Shown: piece by piece, positions 1 through 10,685 of the stretch | Position numbering within the stretch: the first letter of the stretch is position 1 | Layout: each line of letters begins with the position of its first letter | The notes under the pieces: generated by a model | Databases searched by the model: none | What the model saw: only the letters and a program-made list of their open reading frames with translations | What the model was told of the DNA's origin: nothing | NCBI RefSeq assembly: GCF_025399195.1 | Contig: NW_026252121.1 | Span: forward strand, 166,009 to 230,008 | Source of the DNA: Umbelopsis ramanniana AG | Lineage: Eukaryota > Mucoromycota > Umbelopsidomycetes > Umbelopsidales > Umbelopsidaceae | Direction of reading: 5' to 3' | Length of the DNA stretch: 64,000 nucleotides | Program-made: the position numbers and the translations under genes

Positions 1-114
1 GAACGATACACCGGTGAGGAATTGGACGACATCCTGGAGGTGGTCACGCGAGTACTTCCAAGAGATGACGATTATGTGGCTGAGGAAGAAGAGCAGCAAG
101 AAGGGGAAGCTTAA
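1..114 (+). CDS. 3' end of an unidentified protein gene (partial)
   Basis: Frame 1 is open from the window edge to a TAA at 112-114, giving 37 C-terminal residues. They include RYTGEELDDILEVV and end in a run of Glu and Gln. Acidic low-complexity tails are common at the end of nuclear and cytosolic fungal proteins. The piece is too short for me to name a family, and no domain is visible. The next gene is on the opposite strand, so this gene and the transporter are convergent, with about 380 bp between stops. Confidence applies to its being coding, not to a function. Confidence 0.5.
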   Translation, partial: ERYTGEELDDILEVVTRVLPRDDDYVAEEEEQQEGEA

Positions 115-493
115 TGTTCATCGATCCTTTTCCATGAACTTGTACCTCCAACTTCCCTCCCAAATTTTGATTCATTTTGAAGCTGGACATCACAAGTCAA
201 CGCAATTTTCAAGTCATTTTTCCCAACTTATTCAAAACATCATGTACAGTTACGTTAGACCGGTCACTCGAAGAAGAGCGCAGATGTAATAAAGAAAAAA
301 ATAATGCCTGAGCACCACTGCCAATCGTGTCATTGATATAAATATTAAGCCTGCTAGCTGTCATTTTCATTGAATTGGGCTAATGGAAACGTCACTAACA
401 AATGGTAATTATCACAAATCACTGTATTATGTACATACACTCATCAAAGGGGTTTAAGCTACTAGCCAGCAGTTACTGAGTTACACTACGATA
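115..493. other. convergent 3' UTR spacer
   Basis: AT-rich sequence between two convergent stop codons. It holds AATAAA-like stretches, for example near 288-304 (taataaag, aaaataatg), as expected of 3' ends. I see no gene in it. Confidence 0.5.
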
Positions 494-2283
494 TTAATAA
501 AATTTTCCATTGTCATGATGGACATCATCAGCAACAGGTTGAGAGTCTTCTGGCTGTTCACGATGATTCTTCTCTTGAACCTCTTGCTGAATGTCATCTA
601 AATCGGTTCTATCATCGACGTCTACATACTTGATCCAGTGGCAACCGAAGAATGAGTAGAAGACAACATAGGCGTAGCAGAAGATCAGAAGCATGAAGGA
701 AAACTGGGTTCCTCTCTTTTCCGCAATGACACCTTGCAATGGGGGAATAATAGCACCACCACAGACACAAGCAACAACTAGAAAAGATAAATTGAATTAT
801 TAGAATTGGTTTGGACGGTAAGTATACAGCGATTGTGACATACCTCTTGAACTGGCGGTCTTGTAGTTACGTCCAAAGTCCTTAGTTGCCAAGGCGAAAA
901 TTGTGGGGAACATGATACTCTCAAAAAACATGATGACGATCAGAAGGAAGGTCATGTTTGGATTGGGTACCGCGACGACGACAATGTTAAGTATGGTAAC
1001 AATAACAGCGAAAATACCCATGAGATTGGAAGATGACATGAATCGCATCAAGAAGGTGCCAACGAATCGACCAACTGTGAATGCAATTTGACCGTATGAC
1101 AAATACGTAGAGCTGGCAGCCTTTGAGAAACCACCAACGTCAGTACCGAAGTTGATGAAGAAACTTGCAAGCGATACTTGTGCGCCAGTGTATAAGAGCT
1201 GGGCAACAATACCAAGCAAGTAATGTGGCGACCACATAGAGGCTCTCTTCTTTTCGCCACTCTCTTCGACAATTTCAGCTTCCATATCAATCTCAGGGAT
1301 CTTGGCAAGACAGAACAAAAGCATGATGACAAAGACACCTATGTGTTGATGGAGATGTCAGCACGGTATGACCAGCATTTTTATTCAGTACGTGGGAATT
1401 ATTTCCTTACCGCATCCAATGCCAACATAAGCCCACTTGACGGATACAAGCTTGTCGGCGGTACTGGCAGTTGAGTCGTCAGTGTTGCCGAAGAAAGCCT
1501 TTGAAGCAATCAATGGAGAGATAAAAGTTCCAACACCGTTGAAAGCCTGAGCGGCATTAATACGGAATGATGCCCAACGGGGAGATCCGAGTGCAGTGAT
1601 ATAAGGGTTTGCGGCTACAATTTGGTGGCGTGTCAATGGAAAAGGCGTTTTACACCAACGTTAACTTTTTAATCTGATTATCCCTACCATTTTCGAGTGT
1701 ACCGAGGCCGCATGCAATGACGAACAAACAACCAACGAAAGCACCATATTGCAGTGAAATAGCGGCGGGATAAAAGCAAATCGCACCAATGACGAACAGG
1801 CACAAACCCTTTGAATGCGCAGGAAAGGAAATATTACATACATTGATATCGAGACAAGGTGGGTTTCTGTCAGCACTTACAAAAATGATACCCTTCTTGT
1901 AACCAAATCGTTGCATGATGTGACCAGCCCTAATGTCCAGAGTGGTGAGAAAAAAAAAACTTTATAGCTTAGATCAAAAATGACATTGTCACTTACGGTG
2001 GCCATAGTGGGAATCCCATCACAAAGTATGCACCAAAGTATGCTACTTGCAACCATGTAGACTGTAATTTACTGATCCCCAAGACAGACTGAAAGTGGCT
2101 GTTCAAAGTGTCCAACATGCCGTATGAAAAGCCCCACAAGAAGAAGAGAAATGTGACAAGAGCTCCAGGAATGAGATATTGTGTGCCATGCCCTTCTCCA
2201 CCATTAAGCAGGCGCTTAAGGCTAGCTGCTATTCCAGGATTTGCATTCTTTTCTCCAGCCTCGAGGGTTTTAGGTTCTGTCAT
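494..2283 (-). CDS. FucP-type sugar/H+ symporter (MFS, FHS family)
   Basis: Six coding exons: 2283-1997, 1929-1881, 1808-1688, 1614-1411, 1338-844 and 777-494. Phases close at 1440 nt, giving 479 residues. It is a 12-helix major-facilitator carrier of the fucose/galactose/glucose permease (FucP, FHS) family, which imports monosaccharides with protons at the plasma membrane. Visible signatures are FFLWGFSYGMLDTLNSHFQ in helix 1, the ENAANPYIT motif after helix 4, and the closing GGAIIPPLQG. The tail is acidic and hydrophilic with no further domain. The substrate cannot be fixed from sequence; fucose, glucose or galactose are all possible. ATG 2283 is followed directly by a cytosolic N-terminus ahead of helix 1, and a TATA element lies 63 bp upstream. 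Confidence 0.9.
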
Positions 2284-2345
2284 TTTGTGTTTGAGGTAAT
2301 CAAAACTAGGAGAGATGTTGCTTGCAAAGTTTCAAGGACAGCCCC

Positions 2346-2352
2346 TTTTATA
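2346..2352 (-). promoter_or_regulatory. TATA box of the sugar transporter gene
   Basis: Read on the minus strand the sequence is CATATAAAAGGGG, with a TATAAAA core. It lies 63 bp upstream of the transporter ATG, a normal distance for a fungal TATA box with a short leader. TATA-driven promoters are typical of regulated rather than constitutive genes, which suits a sugar permease. Confidence 0.55.
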
Positions 2353-3868
2353 TGTGCTTCGACCTATTTTCTAAAAAAGGATTTCCCTGCTTAGAGCTTA
2401 TGGTTAGGAGTGGAGGGGAGCAGCGGGGTGGTTCTAAACCCAAAATCCCGAAAGCAACCTTCATTTGGGTATCAACTCAGCTTGGTAAAATGGTATGGCG
2501 TTGGGACTTAGAGCGATGCGATGATCCTTACCCCACGAAATTTCCAAACACCTTTCAAGTTGACTTCCAATATCCACAGAAAACACTAAGAAATGCGGGG
2601 TATTCAAATCCAGATCTGCTGTAGTAATTATAAAACTATATTCATAGCACGTCTTACCTGAAGTCTAGTTTTTGCTTGAATTGACTTCCAAGAGTCATAT
2701 TGTTCTGGATCCATTTTGTCATGCAGCCACAATTTAGGGATGCGCTTTTCTTCTGATCGTAAGTTGCCCGGAAGATTGGCGAATGGCTAACTTCCTATAA
2801 TGTAAGACAGCCGTTCCCACATTATGTCCATTAACGGACAAACCAGAAACCTTGAACGGAAAGGTTGCAGGTACAATCTCATACTGCCTAAACGAGATGG
2901 TCACCTGCTCCTCTGAGAATGCATCCCGAGGTATTCAACAATGACCCGTTTTCCGTGGCTACCCCCTTCATCATTATCAAGACGAGCATGAAGTAAGCTC
3001 ATGCTGAAGGTATGGTAAAATATCGACAACTAGTTTGTGAAGACAGTAGTACATTGTGATGTGATATTCGCCACTTCAAGCTAAACACCAGCAGGTTATC
3101 TAATCCTTAATGGCTTTCAAACTAACGTCATATGAAGCGATTAACTAAGCAATTTGTCTTCGCTATACATATTTTCAACAGGATACCTCGGATTTTTGTC
3201 TTTTTATATTTTGTCGTCACATTCGCATCTAACCGAGGTGGGCAAAGAACCACAATTCTGAAGTAAAATGTGCTCATCTTTGAGATATGGAGATATGTTT
3301 CTCGAAGCTGTTTCATCATTGTCGAACCCCGAGAGTTGTGGAGCGGAAGCCTCACGGAAGGGAACGCCATGCGGTCGGCTATAGTGATCGCACTTGACCT
3401 AGCAGAAATGGTAGTCAAGCATGTAAAATAATGGTGTCAAACGGTAGAGTTAAACATTATCATCAACGCAGATCTGTAATATGATTTCCTACAATTGTTA
3501 CAAGTAGTGTTTGATGGATATAGGTAAACAAATTTAGAATTTCAGAACATAAAACTTTAAGCGCGACCATAATAATGCAACCCATATGAGCGCATGGACT
3601 GATTTGGCATTTTAAAGTGTTGTACCTCAGTACCGATATTGACTGGTGCGGCAATTTGCTGCGTTTCTAAGGTCCATGCTTAATACTCACGCACAAGGTT
3701 TCCATGAATTCTATCGCCGTACAATGAAATGGCAAGGACGGACCCCCAAAAAAAGTGATTTTACTGATTTATTTATATTTGAAAATAGGTGTGACGTAGC
3801 ATTCATCGTCCGCGAAGCTCAAACGCGCTCGTGAAAGGTTCAATTCATACAAGTGATCGATCGACCAA
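2353..3868. other. gene-poor spacer between the transporter and TAF5
   Basis: About 1.5 kb without a gene I can defend. Apart from the possible relic at 2734-3030 I see no RNA gene, long repeat or inverted repeat. Both flanking genes point outward, so the spacer holds both of their promoters. Confidence 0.5.
2734..3030 (-). pseudogene. possible relic of an unidentified protein gene
   Basis: On the minus strand two protein-like open stretches abut in different frames. One (about 3025-2909) contains HARLDNDEGGSHGKRVIVEY. The other (about 2934-2734) contains AFSEEQVTISFRQYEIVP and GLSVNGHNVG and ends in TAA. Reading passes sensibly from the first to the second only with a one-base shift near 2925, as in a decayed or mis-sequenced gene. 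A third open stretch of similar character lies around 3240-3420. I cannot name a family. It may be chance; confidence is low. Confidence 0.2.
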
Positions 3869-6841
3869 ATGTCCAAATCACCTAGTCAGCCTGCAGAAGA
3901 CGGTGTCAAAACGGAATCGGACATGTCCGGGCAGCAGCAAGTATCCCAATCACAGTCGGGTCAGAATGCTACCACCAATGGGCAACAGTCGGGCGGCACT
4001 CACTCATCCCAAGAACTCGATCATATTGTTGCACAATATTTGCAAAAGAAGGGTTATCGACAGACAGAAGCCATGCTTCGGCGAGAAGCTAGCTCCAAAA
4101 CCATTCCATTGAGCGAAATGTCCAGCCGATTCCGACCACAGGACGATCCCTCCATGTCAGATCATGTCTTATTCTATTCCGAAGCAGAAGCCGGAAATCC
4201 CGATGCTTATGACATTAGTTACAAAAGTCTTCGAGGTTGGATTGAAAACTCATTAGATTGGTACAAGGTATGTTGTCACCATGATTACTTTTTTGAGCTA
4301 AGAAGCAACCATCTAACGAGTGTCCACGAACAAAGCCCGAGCTACGATCAGTCCTATTTCCTGTCTTTGTACATTCGTACCTCGACCTTATTTCAAAGAA
4401 GTTGTATGAGCAAGGTAAATGATACACACTGTAGCGTGGAAATATAATGGAACATTACCATACTCATGGGACATGCATTACAGCAAAACACTTTATGGAT
4501 ACGTACAAGCACGACCATCTTGAGCTCCATACCCCCGACATCAACCGACTAGCAACCATCACCAACGAGAGTCATGTACAGGAAAACGAGCTTGCTCAAA
4601 TATATCGTCAAAACAAATACATAATGCGAATGTCATCCGTTCCTTTCGAACTCTTCCTCAATTACCTTCAAGACAACAAGTTCATGCTTCTACTTCGAAT
4701 AGTGAACCAATACCTTAATATTCAAGGTGAGGAAATCTCAATCAGCTAACCATGTCACATCATAGCGATTATTTATCATTACTTTTTTAAAGTTGCACAC
4801 GGTAAACTTCGAAAGAGCAAAGGCACAATAGAATCCGATGATGTTATAGGAATCGTTGGCCATGCAGCGCAACAACTAGACGCATTCAATGAACAGGAAG
4901 TTCAGCTTGGAAAGCTACAAACTGACAATAACTTTAAAGAGGAAGTCGAACAAGCTTTGAAGGAAGAAGATGCCAAACGTGCTAGTGCCGACGTTGTATG
5001 TATAAGCGAAGAGAGTCGGTATTTTGTGTGTACGAGCTAATTGACCGAATCTATATAGGTCATGAATGGAGAGCCTTCTGTATCCTTGCTAGAAACATAC
5101 AAAAAAGCTCAACAGGAAGTACCGAATGGACCTGCATTTGGTGACATACCGATGCCTCCGTAGTAAGTTTCACGATGGAATGTAGCGGTTGACGTGTGGC
5201 GTAAGCTGCAACGAATGCCATCCCCTTGTTTAGCGCATTATATTGACTCACTTTGTGCAGCCGAGGTACTGATGTACAGGCTGAAGTGCAAGCTATCAAA
5301 GACATTCAAAAACGTCTGGTTCTCAATAGCACGTCACTACCTAGCGTATGCTGTTATACGTTCCATAATACACACGACAGGTAAAGAACACGTTGTCATT
5401 TGCTATCTAGATCCAAACTATCGACTAACACAGTCATGGACTTCAGTCTCAATTGCATATCTATGTCAGAGGATAGCAGTCTTATAGCAGGAGGATTCTC
5501 AGAATCGTATGTGAAGATCTGGAGTTTGAAAGGTGAAAAGTTGCGATCTCTCAAGAACAATATTACTCCGGCCAAAGTTAATGATTGTAAGTGGTGATTT
5601 CTCGGTCAGGGACGATGTGTATCAGGAATTGATGTATTCTCGAATGGCAGACGCGGATTTGAACGTCCAGAAGGAGAGACATGGGTCAACGGTCAAGCGG
5701 CTTGTTGGTCATTCAGGACCAGTTTATGGCCTCAGCTTCAGCCATGACAACAAGTACTTGTTGTCTTGCTCAGAAGACAAAACTGGTAAGGAGAACTGTT
5801 CCTACAAAATAAATCGAATAAGCAGGTTAGACCACATAATAACTGACCATACCTTCATTCAGCTCGTCTTTGGAACACAGTAACATTTAGCAATGTTGTG
5901 GTTTACAAAGGTCACAATTACCCGGTCTGGGATGTAGAGTTTGGCCCATACGGATTCTATTTCGCCACAGCATCACACGATCGAACGGCAAGACTATGGA
6001 GCTGTGATCACATTCATCCATTGCGGATATTTGCTGGACATTTATCCGATGTCGACACTGTCAAATTCCATCCCAACTCAAAATATTTGGTCACTGGCTC
6101 AAGTGACCGAACGGCCCGTCTTTGGGATGTTCAAAAGGGTGCGTCAGTGCGTGTGTTTGCTGGCCACCAAGGTTCAGTTAAGACTGTGGCTGTTTCACCA
6201 GATGGTAAATTGATGGCATCAGCTGGTAAGTGTTGATTTTCTTTGACAAGTCAATATTGACGTGGGCAGCCATAAATTGACTATCTTTACTCGTAGGCGA
6301 AGACAAAACCGTCATGCTTTGGGATCTTGGCTCCGGAAAGAGAATGAAGACGATGACTGGACATACCGACTTTATCTACTCCCTTGATTTCAGCAGTGAT
6401 GGAAATGTCTTGGTTTCGGGTAGTGCGGATTGTACAGTACGAGTTTGGGATGTCAAGAGAGATACCCCATACGCTCTTTCTGTCAAAGATATGGACGGCG
6501 TAGATAGAAGCAATGTCAGTTCGGATTCGTTGGCCAAGCGCATGAAAATGGATAAAGACGCCAAACTGAATGGCAAAGATAAGCCGGTCAAGAAGGATGA
6601 TAAAGTGAAAGACGGTGATGACAGCAAGAAGTCTGTGACTGAGAGGTATGATTTCCTTTTGTTTACTACTGCATTCCGATGTTACTTTGATTTCTCAACT
6701 GCCATTTTTACGTTTTACAGCAAAGACCACCTTGCTTCATTCCCTACTAAGCAGACTCCGATTTACAAAGTTCAATTCACAAAACGCAATTTGTGTCTTG
6801 CTGCTGGAGCTTTCACGCCGGTATCAGGCGCCGATATATAG
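3869..6841 (+). CDS. TAF5: TAF5, TFIID (and SAGA) WD40 scaffold subunit
   Basis: Eleven exons: 3869-4267, 4336-4414, 4484-4726, 4793-4995, 5059-5162, 5261-5380, 5411-5586, 5651-5785, 5863-6225, 6297-6645 and 6721-6841. Total 2292 nt, 763 residues. The order is a Ser/Gln-rich start, a LisH motif (ELDHIVAQYLQKKGYRQ, from about residue 49), the TAF5 NTD2 all-helical domain (PELRSVLFPVFVHSYLDL to MRMSSVPFELFLNYLQDN), a linker, and six WD40 repeats with clear GH..WD spacing (GHSGPVYGLSFSHD, GHNYPVWDVEFGP, GHLSDVDTVKFHP, GHQGSVKTVAVSPD, GHTDFIYSLDFSSD). The family scaffolds the histone-fold TAFs in RNA polymerase II preinitiation. A Lys/Asp-rich insert (KDDKVKDGDDSKK) precedes the last strand. The frame change near 5590 is a normal 64-nt intron, not a lesion. 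Confidence 0.96.
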
Positions 6842-7005
6842 GTGCTGCTATAGACTCAGGTTTTGGAAGGAGTTTTGCAAATTGAATTACAATGTCTTTT
6901 TTTTATATATTGACAAAAAAAAAGAAGAAATAAAAAATCGAGGCAATATCTATCTGGAGTTATGGTACAATGAATTTTAAGATGGAAATCGATCGTTTGT
7001 CTAGA

Positions 7006-7371
7006 TTATAAAGTACTGGGAAGGCCACCACCGGTGGATCCCAAATTGGTAAGGGCCTCAGCGTTTTGCTCCATCTTCTTGCCCAACATCTTTTGAATGG
7101 AGATGTATTTTGCCACGCAGCGATCGATGCATACCATTTCACCTTTGCTGAGATCAGGCTCATGGTATTTTGGGGGTATACATTTATTGCGACAGTTGGA
7201 GAGAATGCTGAAAGTACAATACATCATTAGGGGGTTGGGATTCATGCTTTGTGACAAAGAAGGCTGAGAGCATTACCGGTTGTATAAATCCATGAACATT
7301 TCTAATTCCTGCTCGGCGAGCTCCAGGTTTTGTGGATTAACGTATTGCTGTGAGTAACTACCACTCCACAT
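7006..7371 (-). CDS. TIM10: TIM10, mitochondrial intermembrane-space import chaperone
   Basis: Two exons, 7371-7277 and 7207-7006, joined over a 69-nt intron; 98 residues, the usual size for a small TIM. It carries the twin CX3C signature, CRNKC and CIDRC, separated by 16 residues. These form the two disulfides of the helical hairpin oxidised by Mia40. NPQNLELAEQELEMF before the first pair is the Tim10-type N-terminal helix. With Tim9 it builds the hexamer that escorts hydrophobic carriers across the intermembrane space. It has no presequence, as expected. It is transcribed divergently from BMT5 with only 153 bp between start codons. Confidence 0.95.
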
Positions 7372-7524
7372 GATGCTGCTTGGTAGTTCAATGGAAGGAC
7401 TGGCAAGTTATTTTTGCTCGTCCTAGGTTTTGTTCAGCGGTCATGAAAAAATGTGGCTTGTGGACAGCCAGGCCCAGAAAAAGCAGGCAGGTAGGAAATT
7501 TTTGACCCCACTATCGGCTCCACT
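7372..7524. promoter_or_regulatory. bidirectional promoter TIM10/BMT5
   Basis: The two ATGs face away from each other across 153 bp, so both promoters must share or abut in this interval. No TATA box is obvious, as in many constitutive fungal housekeeping promoters. Confidence 0.5.
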
Positions 7525-8518
7525 ATGGGTCCCAAGAAGCTTAAATCAGCCTTGTCTAATCTGCTGTCGAAACAGAAAGAGAAGCAGAAGCAGAATGAGA
7601 AGCAGAAGAAAACTGAGCAGTTAGAGCAGGAAAGGAAAAAGAAACAAGCGGCATCACAAAAGCAACAACAGAAGCCTCCGTATGAATTCCTGGACAAGAT
7701 CCTGTTAGTGGGTGAAGGCAACTTTTCGTTTGCCCGAAGCTTAGTAGAAAATATCACCAATGGTGGAGAGAATTTAGTAGCAACATGTTACGACAGCGAG
7801 GAAGTATTATACGAAAAATATGAAGGCGAAGCTAAGGATAATATCGACGTGATTAAGGAACTAGGTGCCACTGTTCTATTCGAGGTTGATGCTACACAAT
7901 TGGAAAAGTGCAAAGCCTTGCGAAAGCTGAAATTTTCTAAAATAGTCTTCAACTTTCCTCACGCAGGTATGTCGCCATTATCGAATGAGTGAACTAAGGT
8001 TTCCCGTATGATCTGACCGTATTTATTATCATTTAGGTGCCGGCATCAAAGATCAGGATAGGAATGTACAGTCGAATCAAAAACTATTGAAGTCGTTCTT
8101 TGTATCTGCTGCTCCTTTCCTTCAAAGTAAAACAGCAGGCGACGAGGTTGATGGCGAGATTCATGTTACTCTCAAATCGGGACAACCATATGATTTGTGG
8201 TCGATAAGGACCATGGCCAAAGCGACCGATCTTCTTCGACCCAAAACTGCATTCCCTTTTGTGCCTTCCATGTATCCTGGATATGCTCATCGACGTACGC
8301 TTGGATTCAAAGAAGGTCAAAGTAAGCGAGAAAACGAAGAGATTGCCGACAAGAAACCCAAAACCTATATATTCGTGCGAAGTCAGGTTATGCAAGAGGA
8401 CATCGAAAAGTCAAAAGAAGGTATGGCTCGAAAACGATCAGTCATGCGAGACCTGCAAGGACCAAACAAGAAAAAGCGCCGGATAGAAGCTGCACAGTCC
8501 GAGTCGGATGAGGATTAG
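7525..8518 (+). CDS. BMT5: BMT5-like 25S rRNA (uridine-N3) methyltransferase
   Basis: Exons 7525-7966 and 8037-8518, 924 nt, 307 residues. The start is a long Lys/Gln basic coiled stretch typical of nucleolar proteins. The Rossmann-like domain (DUF2431) follows, with the SAM-loop motif ILLVGEGNFSFARSL, then FEVDATQLEK and the catalytic-loop signature IVFNFPHAGAGIKDQDRN. GEIHVTLKSGQPYDLW is also a family hallmark. Yeast Bmt5 makes m3U2634 in 25S rRNA. The C-terminus is again basic (GPNKKKRRIEA), a likely nuclear or nucleolar signal. Orthology rests on the motifs; related DUF2431 proteins exist, so the exact target base is inferred. Confidence 0.88.
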
Positions 8519-8867
8519 AGAGTTGTGTTTGTTATTCTCGCGAATTGTATATACGCATTTTTCCCCATTATTTTTATCCTTGTTGCTTTATTGAACATGA
8601 AAGACCGAGGAAAGCAAAGTAGTAGTTTATTAGCAGCGTAGATGTGCTACTCAATAGGTGTTGAGGCACTATGGTCACCCAAATGTTTGAATTGTGCAAT
8701 AAGAAAGCTTTTAAACAGAATCGGGTAAGCCGTTCCAACCTGACAACAAATGCAACCGCCACAATGACATTTGTGTGAGCCGTGACAACTCTTTTTTTTT
8801 ATATTTTTTTTTATAACCCCCTTCCTGCTTGACCTCCTCTTCTCTTTCCCTTCGCCTACGTTATACT
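8519..8867. other. spacer BMT5 to bHLH gene
   Basis: A 3' UTR and an upstream region. It contains T-rich runs near 8791-8813 followed by CT-rich sequence (ttcctgcttgacctcctcttctctttcccttcg), a pyrimidine-rich tract often found just upstream of fungal transcription starts. No gene seen. Confidence 0.45.
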
Positions 8868-9977
8868 ATGCCGGCAGATAGGAAACAGAGGAGGTCAACC
8901 ACTACGAACGCTTCGTCTTACTCACAAACCTCAACGTCTCGCGATAGCTACTCACCTCCAATAAGTATGTGTTGTAGCAAAGCCTTCTCATCAAGGGATC
9001 TGATAGCAGATTCTCATCCTCGCTTTCTTTCTAGAAGATACAGCATTACCAACGTTAGCCTCTTCGGACTGTAACGATCTAGACACTACAAATATATGGA
9101 TACCAACGATGTATATACTCAAAATTTCACGTTAGCAGGTTTTCTTGTGTGTGCTAATCTTACACATTTTAGACCATCGATGGCAGCAGCAGCAGCTTAT
9201 GTTACAGTCTCTCCAGAAGAATCAAGACCAATATCACAATCTATGAAGGAGCCCACCTCAGAAAAAAGAATGGTACACAACGCGATGGAACGTGTGCGTC
9301 GTGAAACACTCAACACCAAATTTCAGGAGTTAGCTTATGCTTTACCTACCCTCCGAACGGTCCGACGGCCCTCCAAATCACAAATTGTGCAGCGAGCACT
9401 AGAATTTGTCAGAACAGCGTTCGTGCAAGAAAAAATATACCAAAAGCAAATAACCAATCTCAAGCGAGAAAATGAAATCCTCATTGCACAATTAGATACC
9501 ATCCGAGACAAATTAACCAATCGATACAATACTGAAGCATTTGGTATTCCAGCCAAAATAGGCGATGCGGATTTTGTGCTGGATGATGTGCATGCCACAC
9601 AACATGCAGAAGATGAAGACGATCAAAGCACGGAGAGTTGGGAGTACGAGGCATTTAGTTTCGGTGAGGGGCAATTTTATTTCTTGCTACCGATCAATGA
9701 TGATATGCCGCGCCCTGACCACTCTCTCCCCCCTGTAGCAAACAACTCGTGTCTCTACGCCTCCAACTTCATGGGTTTGCCTGAGAATCAGTCAATACCT
9801 CAGCCTTCAACATCATATGATACTTCAGGCCCTATGGCGTTTGATATACAAGGATTTAATGCACGTGAGTGATAGCATGAACCTCTAGTAGATCTTCCAA
9901 CTTGGGGGAGGGGATGCCTTAATGACTCACACTTCTATTCCTTTCTCACAGTGCAAATAAATGCCAGCAAAGCATAA
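8868..9977 (+). CDS. bHLH transcription factor
   Basis: Four exons: 8868-8964, 9035-9110, 9173-9864 and 9952-9977. Phases close at 891 nt, 296 residues. The bHLH domain is at about residues 93-145. It has the basic segment VHNAMERVRRETLNTKF, helix 1 ending in ALPTL, a loop with Arg-Pro-Ser-Lys, and helix 2 KSQIVQRALEFVRTAF. It runs straight into a heptad-like segment (KQITNLKRENEILIAQLDTI), suggesting a bHLH-ZIP-like dimer. The basic residues fit E-box binding. The C-terminal half is acidic then Pro/Ser/Asn-rich, plausible activation sequence. The last coding exon is only 26 nt. No ortholog named; targets unknown. Confidence 0.85.
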
Positions 9978-10685
9978 CACCCGTTGATACCAGTTTTATA
10001 AACGTGTACATTTTGTTTGAACTTTGTTGAATGACCTTATTGTTTGTACGGAATCTGACCAAAAAATACAATTGTTCTTTGTCTTTTATTTTTATTTGCT
10101 ACATCGTGGCACGTCTTTTTCCATGACTAGGCTCAGCTAGAGCGAGGAGAACTCCTAAAAAGTCTGTGTAATGATGGTTTTGTTTATGTTGAAGGCGTAA
10201 CCAAGGAAGGTAATTGAGAACCTAATGCTTCTCAGTATCACACTACCTCCATGATTCGCTTGGCGCTGCATGCCTTTTTTTTTTTTTTTCACAGAAGAAA
10301 AAGGGCATTTTTGGCAACACTACTTTGCTCCCCCCACCACTTTCTCGTAGCACTTGGCTGTCAAATTCTTTTCTTTTCCCTGCCGTTCAACCCAGTCACA
10401 GGTTGCATAAGCGAGGTTGAACCCCCCCCCCCCCCCCCAAGTGACCGGGAATAAGATCCTTTTGGCAGGTACAGTTAATCATGATGAAACATTTGATCCT
10501 AGCAACCCACCTCACGCAACGAATTAAACATTCGATACCTCGGAAAACTCACCAGCCCCTTCTCTGATGCAATCGTCTGATCGTGCACAAACTTGGTTAA
10601 AAAAATATTCAAGTCAATTTATTTCAATTCGATATGACGGCTATTAGATTATAAGAAGTGGGTGGTGTACGCTGAGGGTGTGGTT
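9978..10685. other. convergent spacer with homopolymer tracts
   Basis: 3' flanks of the bHLH gene and of the importin gene. It holds a T15 run at 10275-10289 and a C17 run at 10422-10438. An open frame across it (10251-10454) has no protein-like character. No gene seen. Confidence 0.5.
10422..10438. repeat. poly-C tract (17 nt)
   Basis: Seventeen consecutive C residues, and hence G17 on the minus strand. This is by far the longest G/C homopolymer in an otherwise AT-rich window. It could be polymorphic or an assembly-sensitive site. Confidence 0.95.

Noticed and set aside
3320-3345. tRNA T-arm-like string (ggggttcgacaatg on the minus strand)
   Set aside because: The flanks do not form T-stem, anticodon or acceptor stems; no tRNA can be folded.
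5533-5883. Apparent frameshift in TAF5 near 5590
   Set aside because: A 64-nt GTAAGT..CAG intron (5587-5650) restores the frame exactly and gives KVND-YADLNVQKERHGS; no lesion is needed.
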